From Bacterioplanoides sp965200585 (GTDB taxonomy: Bacteria; Pseudomonadota; Gammaproteobacteria; Pseudomonadales; Oceanobacteraceae), in NCBI RefSeq assembly GCF_965200585.1, contig NZ_OZ241361.1: a DNA stretch of 64,000 bases; one strand, given 5' to 3'. The notes below the pieces were generated by a model. It ran no database searches. It was not told the origin of the DNA and saw only the letters and a list, made by a program, of their open reading frames with translations. Position 1 is the stretch's first letter, and each line of letters starts with the position of its first letter. Both the position numbers and the translations under genes were made by a program. Positions 17,848-24,938 of this stretch are shown one piece after another.

Positions 17848-17871
17848 CCTTGTGAGATATATCTCACAAGG
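17848..17871. promoter_or_regulatory. 24-bp perfect palindrome, candidate GacA/UvrY-type site
   Basis: The palindrome has core TGTGAGATATATCTCACA flanked by paired CCT/AGG. As I recall, it resembles the inverted repeat bound by UvrY upstream of E. coli csrB and the TGTAAG-N6-CTTACA element upstream of pseudomonad rsmY/rsmZ. Its centre is about 180 bp before the inferred start of the sRNA, close to the spacing seen for csrB. Confidence 0.7.
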
Positions 17872-18004
17872 CGGTAGGACATCTCGACAAATCGCCTTCG
17901 TCATTTTACCTATTCACGCCGCAGACACCTCACAAACCCTTGATTTAATTGGGTTTTACGGAAATTTTACAAATAACACTGATTATCACTTTTCTGAAAC
18001 CAAC

Positions 18005-18032
18005 TTTTTATTCGAAAGAGATTTGCTATCTT
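18005..18032 (+). promoter_or_regulatory. Probable promoter of the CsrB-like RNA
   Basis: An extended -10 (TGcTATCTT, hexamer at 18027-18032) has only a poor -35 (TTTTTA at 18005-18010, 16 bp spacing). A weak -35 fits activator dependence. Transcription would start near 18039. Confidence 0.5.
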
Positions 18033-18038
18033 TAATTC

Positions 18039-18366
18039 CGCAGGACGCACCGCTGACAGGAAGTTAGCCGATCAGGATGATCACTAAGGATAATAGAGCA
18101 TGATGCTCTTAAGGACACGAAGAAGGATCTTCAAGAGGAGTGGCAAGGCTGCCAACACGGAAGAACGGAACGGATACCCAAAAGGATGATGGATTAATTG
18201 AACGTGATGGATCACGAGCAAGGAAGGTAAGCCGGGACGCGAGGACGAACGATCGCTAAGGAAGCAGTCATGGATGATCAACCACCAGGGTCAGGTGGCA
18301 GGGATGAACATAAACCAGGATGGTTTTAGGGTGCTGTGACAACCCGGACAGGATGTCCGGGTTGTC
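18039..18366 (+). ncRNA. csrB: CsrB/RsmZ-family regulatory sRNA (CsrA/RsmA sponge)
   Basis: A roughly 330-nt non-coding segment with about 22 GGA triplets, far above expectation, many in AGGA/CGGA/TGGA contexts. Several sit in loops of small perfect hairpins: GATCA-GGA-TGATC (18070), GAAGA-AGGA-TCTTC (18119), CGTGA-TGGA-TCACG (near 18203), AAACCA-GGA-TGGTTT (18312) and the final 13-bp stem with a GGA loop (18338-18366). This is the exact design of RNAs that sequester CsrA/RsmA. No protein frame of note covers it. A GacA/UvrY-like palindrome and an extended -10 lie upstream. The 5' end is inferred. Confidence 0.88.
18338..18366 (+). terminator. Terminal hairpin of the CsrB-like RNA
   Basis: A perfect 13-bp GC-rich stem (GACAACCCGGACA with TGTCCGGGTTGTC) has a GGA triloop. 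The following bases are pyrimidine-rich (CGATTTCCATTTC) but not a pure T-run. The stem could also serve the convergent DUF3392 gene. Confidence 0.7.
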
Positions 18367-18419
18367 CGATTTCCATTTCAGCTCAATTTCTTTTTCTATT
18401 CTGAATTTTTTTCTTTACG

Positions 18420-18764
18420 TTAAATTTTTCGCTGCTTCTGTGCCACCACAGCGACCATCAAAAAACTCCCCACAATCACTGTTAAAAGCTGCCAGCCGGG
18501 CAAATTCCGCAACAGGTTTTCAAGCAGTGGTGTCAACCATACCGATAACGCCCCATACCCAATCGAGCACAACGCAATAAATGCCAGCAAGCGCAACCAG
18601 AATGGCTGCTTCTTAACCAGCGTCCGCACCGCTGAATTAATATGATCACCAAAAATTACTAACATCGTTGCCACCATCGCCAGCGCCACATCATCGCTAT
18701 ATGGACGAATTGCGTCAGCTATGTCTTCAATCAGCCTTATCATTTCATCAACCAATTCAATCAC
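18420..18764 (-). CDS. DUF3392 family membrane protein
   Basis: 114 residues beginning at a GTG (18764). It has about three hydrophobic segments (VALAMVATMLVIFG, LRLLAFIALCSIGYGAL and LLTVIVGSFLMVAVVA) separated by a conserved basic part (INSAVRTLVKKQPFW). The layout, including RPYSDDVALA and GYGALSVWLTPLL, matches DUF3392, a small inner-membrane family of unknown function common in marine gammaproteobacteria. It converges on the CsrB-like RNA. Confidence 0.82.
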   Translation of the reverse strand: MIELVDEMIRLIEDIADAIRPYSDDVALAMVATMLVIFGDHINSAVRTLVKKQPFWLRLLAFIALCSIGYGALSVWLTPLLENLLRNLPGWQLLTVIVGSFLMVAVVAQKQRKI

Positions 18765-18907
18765 TTAGAAAAACAGGTTAGTTCGTGTTTCAAACCCAGG
18801 CGAGAAATTCTTACGCAAGGCTACAAAACGGTAAGTAAAGACACTGGAGATACCTCACGGCTATGCCATTCTGAATGAGTACTTACTCACGGGAAGGATT
18901 GTTCAGG

Positions 18908-19393
18908 ATGCCTAACCACAATGAATCTTCTCAACCTTCATACCGCCTTGGTGACCTGCTACTGACACAGCAGCTGATTACACAGGCGCAACTACAACAG
19001 GCTTTATTACAGCAACAAGAATCCGGTGATCGTCTTGGTGCTATTTTATTGCAAATGGAAGCACTCAGTGCTGCCGCCCTGAAACGAACACTGAGCAAAC
19101 AACGCTGGTTACGGCCCTGTGCTACCTGCTTTGCGTTGATGTCGCCCATATCAACCTGTTTTGCCAGTAACGACGATGAAAATACCTACCAGCACTGGAC
19201 TCAGACGCAGCAATGGCAAGAAGTGTCTTACCACAGTGTTAAAAATCACTCGTCTGTGGATCTGATGAAGTTTGCTGCTGAAACCGCCTGGGGAATATAT
19301 CAGGGAGAAGCACAAGCCGGTGAGTGGCGTTATTCAATCAGCAAGCCATTAAAATCTGAAAGCTATCAGCTGCAGATGTCGATGCGTTTCTGA
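18908..19393 (+). CDS. Hypothetical protein with GspE/PilB N-terminal-like domain
   Basis: 161 residues from the ATG at 18908, chosen because GGGAAGG lies about 10 bp upstream; an earlier ATG at 18875 has no such site. Residues about 15-70 (YRLGDLLLTQQLITQAQLQQAL...LGAILLQMEALS) look like the small helical domain at the start of type II secretion/type IV pilus ATPases (T2SSE_N/MshEN type). No ATPase follows. A hydrophobic stretch and a soluble tail with aromatic beta-like pattern complete it. Function unknown. The convergent next gene ends 4 bp away. Confidence 0.65.
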   Translation: MPNHNESSQPSYRLGDLLLTQQLITQAQLQQALLQQQESGDRLGAILLQMEALSAAALKRTLSKQRWLRPCATCFALMSPISTCFASNDDENTYQHWTQTQQWQEVSYHSVKNHSSVDLMKFAAETAWGIYQGEAQAGEWRYSISKPLKSESYQLQMSMRF

Positions 19394-19397
19394 ATCG

Positions 19398-21407
19398 TCA
19401 GCGCTGAGTGGTAATAATTCCGACCATCTTCTGAATAGCGGCATCACTATCCAGTTCACGATCGAACAGTTGGCTGATCACGGTCATTAATGGTTCTCGA
19501 ATGTGATTGGGCACCGTTTGCTGATAGGTAAAAGAAGGCAGAATATCAGCGCTGTCTGATGCTTCCATCTGCTTTATTTGCAACGGCGTAAAATCGACAG
19601 GCACCGATCCTTTCGCTGCTGACACTAACCCTTTAGTTCCTGACGCTGGCACTTTGATTGCCGGTACCGATCCTTTGATCTGATTAAATTGATACTGGAT
19701 ACGATCACTCATAATCATACCGGCCAATGTCTTTTGCGCTGTTTCAGCGGCACGGCCTTTTTTGGGAAAAGCAAACACATCGGTATTGTTCAAAAAGACC
19801 GAATCGGTATCTGGTGGCGAAACACTGATATAACCGCCTTTGCCATAATGCAGCCCGCTCTCCTCAAACACATTGACCACCCACTCCCCCATCACATGCA
19901 TCGCAGCCTTACCCTCAGCCAACGCCCGCGCAGAATCGACCCAGGTTGGGTAGTCTCCCCGAGGATTGGCATAATCGCGAATGCGTTGAAAAGTCTGCAT
20001 AACCTGCTTCATTTTTGCGCTCTGAAAAGCAGCAGGATCGAGCTCGATTAAAGCACTTCGATAAAAGTCGACACCACCCAGACTCAGCATCAAATTTTCA
20101 AACAGCGTACTGCGCTGCCAATCATTATCCCCCATCGAAAAGGGCGTTACGCCTGCCGCTTTCAACTGTTCTGCGGCCGCAAAAATGGCACTCCAACTGG
20201 TGGGGATATCAATCTCATATCGGTTGAATAATGCCTGATTGATCCATAGCTGATTAACCCGCTGTCGATTAAACGGAACGGCAATATAATCGCCGTTATA
20301 CTGAATCATACGATTAATTTCTGGCGGCAAGCGGCCCTGCCAGTCACCGGCTTTGGCCACATCATTCAATAACAGGAGCTGCTTGCGCGACGCCCATTCC
20401 CATACCGCAGGGCCCATATAACTCTGCATCACATGCGGCAGGTTTTTTGCGCTGCTGCGCAACGACATAATTTCATCCATACGATGCCCGGCACCGCCTG
20501 GATAGCTATAATCCGCCCAGGTGTACCCTTGCTGTGCCAGCGAATCAGCCAATGCACTCACCACTTTTTGTTCGTTCGAATTAGTCCACCAATGGGCCAC
20601 TTCAATAATACTGCCGACGGTTTGTTGCTCTGCAAATGCTTGCCGCAGAGCCTGCACCTGTGCTTCTGGGGTATAAACCGAAGCGGCGAGGTAAAGCTGG
20701 CTGGCTTCCAGCAGCTCGTCGGGTACCTGATAAATATTGGTAAACTGCTCCAACTTAAAATCGGCGTGCTGCTCTCGCGTAGCAATATCAATGGTATGAG
20801 CCAGCACCAGCCCATCAATTGCCAGTAAATCAACCCGGCCACTTTTGAGCATTTGCAGACCCTGATAAGAGCTGTTCACTTCAATAACCGGATGGATACG
20901 GTCCACCTGAAAAAAGTCTTTGATGGGAGAACCACGTACAATTGCAATGCTATACCCATCAATATCCTCAATCGCATCAATGGTTATTTCAGGTTGGGCA
21001 TAGTATTGGTAGAAGGACACATTGCGCGTTGCCAGGTTTTTAATCCAGTGGTATTCATGCTGGTTGTATTCGGTTTTAGCCAACGGATAAATCAGCGTAT
21101 TGGCACTGGTTTGCGCTAATCGAACCGCTCTCTGACTGGGATATTGGACAATCTCAAAGTCAAATTCAGCATCTTTCAGAACCGTTTCGACCAGAGTATG
21201 TACATAACCGTGCTGAGCACCGTTTTCAGAATAACTATAAGGGGGAATATCAAACGTCACGACGGATAAAGGTGACGATGATTCAGCATTAACCATGATG
21301 GTCGTCAGAATCAACGGCGCAACAAAAACTGGCGCACAGAAAGAGCGAACAGCTCGGTAAAAAAAGCGGTTTATAAAGAGTAGCAAGCGGGTCATTCGCC
21401 ATTCCAT
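19398..21407 (-). CDS. Fusion of two periplasmic solute-binding domains (SBP family 3 + SBP family 1)
   Basis: 669 residues. After a long N-terminal membrane/signal segment (to about 42), residues about 47-285 read as an amino-acid-type SBP_bac_3 domain (VVTFDIPPYSYSENG.. and IAIVRGSPIKDFF). Residues about 290-650 read as a sugar-type SBP_bac_1 domain (SYMGPAVWEWA, IAVPFNRQRVNQLWIN, WSAIFAAAEQLKAAGVTPF, GKAAMHVMGEWV). The motif KGSVPA recurs imperfectly three times near 585-610, suggesting a small internal duplication. No transporter permease is adjacent, so it may be a sensor-type binding protein rather than an ABC component. An in-frame later start cannot be excluded. Confidence 0.82.
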   Translation of the reverse strand: MEWRMTRLLLFINRFFYRAVRSFCAPVFVAPLILTTIMVNAESSSPLSVVTFDIPPYSYSENGAQHGYVHTLVETVLKDAEFDFEIVQYPSQRAVRLAQTSANTLIYPLAKTEYNQHEYHWIKNLATRNVSFYQYYAQPEITIDAIEDIDGYSIAIVRGSPIKDFFQVDRIHPVIEVNSSYQGLQMLKSGRVDLLAIDGLVLAHTIDIATREQHADFKLEQFTNIYQVPDELLEASQLYLAASVYTPEAQVQALRQAFAEQQTVGSIIEVAHWWTNSNEQKVVSALADSLAQQGYTWADYSYPGGAGHRMDEIMSLRSSAKNLPHVMQSYMGPAVWEWASRKQLLLLNDVAKAGDWQGRLPPEINRMIQYNGDYIAVPFNRQRVNQLWINQALFNRYEIDIPTSWSAIFAAAEQLKAAGVTPFSMGDNDWQRSTLFENLMLSLGGVDFYRSALIELDPAAFQSAKMKQVMQTFQRIRDYANPRGDYPTWVDSARALAEGKAAMHVMGEWVVNVFEESGLHYGKGGYISVSPPDTDSVFLNNTDVFAFPKKGRAAETAQKTLAGMIMSDRIQYQFNQIKGSVPAIKVPASGTKGLVSAAKGSVPVDFTPLQIKQMEASDSADILPSFTYQQTVPNHIREPLMTVISQLFDRELDSDAAIQKMVGIITTQR

Positions 21408-21449
21408 CCCTGACGCTTCGGGATAAATAAGGTAGACCTGTTGCCCAGA

Positions 21450-21491
21450 AATGACAAGGGCCTCCGTATTGCTACGGAAGCCCTTGTCATT
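21450..21491 (-). terminator. Terminator downstream of tRNA-Thr
   Basis: Nearly perfect inverted repeat: AATGACAAGGGC and CCGTA pair with TACGG and GCCCTTGTCATT around a TTGC loop. It lies 5 bp beyond the tRNA 3' end, and the minus strand continues TTTCTGGG. Confidence 0.75.
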
Positions 21492-21496
21492 GTATA

Positions 21497-21572
<76 letters not shown>

Positions 21573-21746
21573 TTAAGTGGGTGCGAATATTAGAGATCAG
21601 AATCCAATGCGTCAACTGTTTTTTTCGCTAAGTTTATGAAAATCTTAACTTTCTCCAATATCGTCTATTCTCAGATTAGCGCTGCATGTGCTTAATAAAA
21701 ATGTCACAATCCATTTCAGTATTTTCACGTAAGATTGGGACCCCGC

Positions 21747-22433
21747 ATGAGTGGCTATATTCTGGTTGTGGACGACGAGCCCGCAATCTCTGAAATGATC
21801 AGCACCAGCCTGGAACTGGCCGGTTTTAAAGTGAAGTTGTCAGCTAATGGTGCCTTAGCGCATCAGATGATTATTAACGATCGCCCGGATCTGGTGCTGC
21901 TCGACTGGATGATGCCAATGATGTCTGGCATTGAGCTGACCAAAAAGCTTAAGCGCGATGAACGTACTGCAGATATTCCGGTGATTCTGCTGACGGCGCG
22001 CGGGGATGAAGATGATCGTATTTCCGGACTTGATGCCGGAGCCGATGATTATGTCGTCAAACCCTTTTCGCCACGCGAACTGGTAGCCCGTATTCGTGCC
22101 GTGCTGAGACGTACCAATACCAGTGGTGACGGCCAGCTCAGTGCCGGGAAAATTCAGCTGGATCGCAGCAACCAGCAATGCACCATCTGCGATACTGATG
22201 TGCCCCTGGGGCCGTTGGAATTCCGCTTACTGGAGTTTTTCATGCTGCACCCGAATCGCGTATACTCGCGCGCCCAGTTACTCGACCGGGTTTGGGGTGG
22301 CAACGTATACGTTGAGGACCGCACAGTGGATGTTCATATCCGGCGCTTACGGAAGGCGATATCGATAGATGATCAGGACAAGCTGATTCAGACCGTACGC
22401 GGTGCTGGTTATCGTTTCAGTCCTGACGAGTAG
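21747..22433 (+). CDS. PhoB-like response regulator (paralogue)
   Basis: 228 residues from the ATG at 21747; a TTG at 21735 is a less likely start. OmpR/PhoB family: acidic pocket VVDDEP, phospho-acceptor Asp53 in LLDWMMPMMSG, Lys in VVKPFSPRELVARIRAVLRR, and a winged helix ending RTVDVHIRRLRKAI and VRGAGYRF. It is strikingly close to PhoB at 12398 throughout, including the DNA-recognition helix, so the two may bind similar sites. No clear Pho box is seen upstream. It forms an operon with the PhoR-like kinase that follows. Confidence 0.93.
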   Translation: MSGYILVVDDEPAISEMISTSLELAGFKVKLSANGALAHQMIINDRPDLVLLDWMMPMMSGIELTKKLKRDERTADIPVILLTARGDEDDRISGLDAGADDYVVKPFSPRELVARIRAVLRRTNTSGDGQLSAGKIQLDRSNQQCTICDTDVPLGPLEFRLLEFFMLHPNRVYSRAQLLDRVWGGNVYVEDRTVDVHIRRLRKAISIDDQDKLIQTVRGAGYRFSPDE

Positions 22434-22474
22434 AACCAACAGGGCATTCCGTTGCCCGATATGAGGCGAGAACA

Positions 22475-23746
22475 TTGCACCAATCTGCGTTGCAGGGTGA
22501 GCTGACTAAAGTCGGTGTGGTAATTACCCTGGGGCTGGCCTCTGGCTGGACGATTGATCAACCTTTGTACGGTCTGTTAGCGGGGCTGATTGTCTCGCTG
22601 ATTATGTCGATCCGTACCATGAATGCGCTGTTCCGCTGGAGTTATCGCCAAGGCCCGGCGCCGCAAGACAGTGGTCTGATTGGTTACAGTGTCGATAAGC
22701 TGATCCGGCGCGAAAAAAACCTGAAAACCAAGCTGGCACAACAGGCAAAACAGCTGCGTCGTTACAATCAGGGGATTGAATCGCTGCACGATGGCGTAGT
22801 GATTATTGATCAGGAAGGCTACATCACCAATTTTAACGCGGCGGCTATCTATTTATTGTCGCTGCGCAAAGAGGATGAAGGCCAGCACATCAAAAACCTG
22901 ATTCGTACCCCGTCGTTTATCAAATACTTTGATCGCGGCGATTATTCCGACTCGCTGCAATTTGATATCCAGAACATCAAACAAACCTCCCTTCAGGTAC
23001 AGATCACCCAGTTTGGCCTCGATCAGAAAATTCTGCTGATTCGTGATGTCACCGAGCGTAAACGGGTAGAAACCATGCGCCAGAACTTTATTGCCGATGT
23101 ATCGCATGAACTGCGCACGCCATTAACAGTGATTAATGGTTATCTGGAAATGCTGTCTGATATGGAATTACCCAATGCGCTGGATAAAGCCGTTGGCCAG
23201 ATGAACAGCCAGGGCCAGCGTATGAAAAGCCTGGTGAATGATCTGATTCAGCTGTCCAAACTGGAGAGCGCCAATAGCGAACGCAGTGGTGAGCGCTTCA
23301 ATCTGCGCAGCTTAGGTCATTCGGTGGTGGATCAGTTGCAGGAATATGGTGACGCCGATATTCATTTCCACTGCTCTGAAGATATCGAGATCGATGGCTT
23401 CAGTGATGAAATGAGCTCGGTGCTGAGCAACCTGATCACCAATGCCATTAAATACGGCAATAACAGTGACGTGGAATTTCGTATTGATGCGCTGGATAGT
23501 GGTGTTCAAATCAGTGTTAAAGATCAGGGCATGGGGATTCCACCCGAGCACATTGCCCGCCTGACCGAACGTTTTTACCGGGTTGATGATTCACGCGAGT
23601 CCACCGTTGGCGGTTCGGGCCTGGGTCTGGCGATTGTTAAACATGCGCTGGAACACCATGACACCCTGCTGGAAGTGGAGTCTGAAATCGGCAAAGGCAG
23701 TACTTTCAGTTTTGTTATTCCGACTGAGCGGGTCACATCATTCTGA
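22475..23746 (+). CDS. PhoR-like sensor histidine kinase (paralogue)
   Basis: 423 residues with a TTG start at 22475, preceded by GAGGCGAG; no in-frame ATG gives the full N-terminus. Two hydrophobic segments (about 12-50) form the membrane anchor, followed by a PAS domain (about 98-195). HisKA box DVSHELRTPLTV contains His211; the HATPase has the N box SNLITNAIKYG, DQGMGIP and GGSGLGLAIVKH. It shares architecture and many residues with PhoR at 13104. Likely partner: the PhoB paralogue just upstream. Signal unknown. Confidence 0.92.
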   Translation: MHQSALQGELTKVGVVITLGLASGWTIDQPLYGLLAGLIVSLIMSIRTMNALFRWSYRQGPAPQDSGLIGYSVDKLIRREKNLKTKLAQQAKQLRRYNQGIESLHDGVVIIDQEGYITNFNAAAIYLLSLRKEDEGQHIKNLIRTPSFIKYFDRGDYSDSLQFDIQNIKQTSLQVQITQFGLDQKILLIRDVTERKRVETMRQNFIADVSHELRTPLTVINGYLEMLSDMELPNALDKAVGQMNSQGQRMKSLVNDLIQLSKLESANSERSGERFNLRSLGHSVVDQLQEYGDADIHFHCSEDIEIDGFSDEMSSVLSNLITNAIKYGNNSDVEFRIDALDSGVQISVKDQGMGIPPEHIARLTERFYRVDDSRESTVGGSGLGLAIVKHALEHHDTLLEVESEIGKGSTFSFVIPTERVTSF

Positions 23747-23779
23747 GCGCCCTGCGCTTAATAACTGATATTGCATACC

Positions 23780-23826
23780 AATACCTTTGTACTAGCCTTA
23801 AAGCATCTCTCTTTGGCAAAGGTATT
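23780..23826 (+). promoter_or_regulatory. Inverted repeat in the porin leader
   Basis: AATACCTTTG (23780-23789) and CAAAGGTATT (23817-23826) are perfect complements. The right arm includes the AAAGG that could serve as ribosome-binding site for the porin ATG at 23832, so folding could hide it. Confidence 0.4.
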
Positions 23827-23831
23827 TGGGC

Positions 23832-24926
23832 ATGCCATCTTATTTTCGATGCACCTTCAGTCTGCTATCAACCTGCAGTCTGACCGTCTCTTCCCTGCTT
23901 ATTCACCCAGCCATAGCCGCTGATGCTCAGGTTCAGGGAGCAGTAACCGCGACCTATCTGACAGCGTCTGACTCGGATGTGGATGCCGAGACCCTCGGCG
24001 TATTTGATATGGATATTGACGGCGAACTGGGCCAGGGGCGATGGCACATCTACCTCGAAGGTACTTCTTCCAGCAATGCCGATCGGGTTACCGATGTGTA
24101 CGGTGAAGCGTATGCCGATGCCGGTGCAGCCACCGATGAAAATGGTGACGGCCGAATACAGGTCTCTAATTTTGAAGTGTATTACCCGTTAGGAAATGGC
24201 GAACTGGTTGCTGGTTTGCTCTACCCTTCCGGGTTTACTGAATCGGGCGATTGGAGCAATGATGAAACCAGTCAGTTTATCTCATCATCATTCGTCAATA
24301 TTCAAACCAGTGCCGCACCGGATTATGCCTTGGGTGTCGGCTATCAGGGAGCGATATCCTCACAGCTATCATTCTCTGCCCTGTTGTCTCAGGCTCAGGG
24401 CCTGGGTGATATTGATAGCACCTATTCCGCACTGCTGGATCAGGAAGACGAATATTTTGTATCTGCTGAACTCGTGTGGCAGGTGAGCCAGTTTGCTCTT
24501 CATACAGCCGTTTGGGCAACCACGTTAGAGTCCGAGACATTCGATGCCTCAGATGAAGAAAAAAACCATGGTCTGAATATTTCCTTAGCCCATCAAAACG
24601 CACTGGGGCAGGTTGTGTTGCGCTATGGCATCGCCAATGAAGCGGTGAGTGAAGCCAAACAATTCAGCGCTATTTCGGTTCAGAAAGATATTCAGGATTT
24701 CTCTTTGGGTCTTGGTCTGAGTCAGACAGAGGTCAGCCATGACTACCAAAAAGTCAGTGCAGCCGATGACATACAACAGCATGAATTCTATACCCGCTAT
24801 CAGGCAACGGATGTACTGTCTCTGACGCTTTCTCTGCAAAAAATTCAGAACTCCGGCTTTGGTTTGTCCCCGGAGTATGACGAAAACCCTACTATTTTTT
24901 CTTTCAGAACCAGTGCCGAGTTCTGA
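23832..24926 (+). CDS. Outer-membrane porin-like beta-barrel protein
   Basis: 364 residues from the ATG at 23832. A signal peptide ends near ..IHPAIAA. The mature part alternates short polar/hydrophobic beta strands with acidic loops (AGAATDENGDGRIQ is a possible Ca-binding loop) and ends in a C-terminal phenylalanine (TSAEF), the usual outer-membrane assembly signal. It follows the PhoBR-like pair and precedes a chemoreceptor gene by 12 bp, which suggests a sense-and-respond unit. The transported substrate is unknown. No specific porin subfamily is recognised. Confidence 0.78.
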   Translation: MPSYFRCTFSLLSTCSLTVSSLLIHPAIAADAQVQGAVTATYLTASDSDVDAETLGVFDMDIDGELGQGRWHIYLEGTSSSNADRVTDVYGEAYADAGAATDENGDGRIQVSNFEVYYPLGNGELVAGLLYPSGFTESGDWSNDETSQFISSSFVNIQTSAAPDYALGVGYQGAISSQLSFSALLSQAQGLGDIDSTYSALLDQEDEYFVSAELVWQVSQFALHTAVWATTLESETFDASDEEKNHGLNISLAHQNALGQVVLRYGIANEAVSEAKQFSAISVQKDIQDFSLGLGLSQTEVSHDYQKVSAADDIQQHEFYTRYQATDVLSLTLSLQKIQNSGFGLSPEYDENPTIFSFRTSAEF

Positions 24927-24938
24927 TGAGGTAAGACG

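Noticed and set aside
17871..17882. GGCGGTAG resembling an ops/RfaH element
   Set aside because: Only the 8-base core matches and it lies beside the sRNA palindrome, not before the glycan cluster. Chance match likely.
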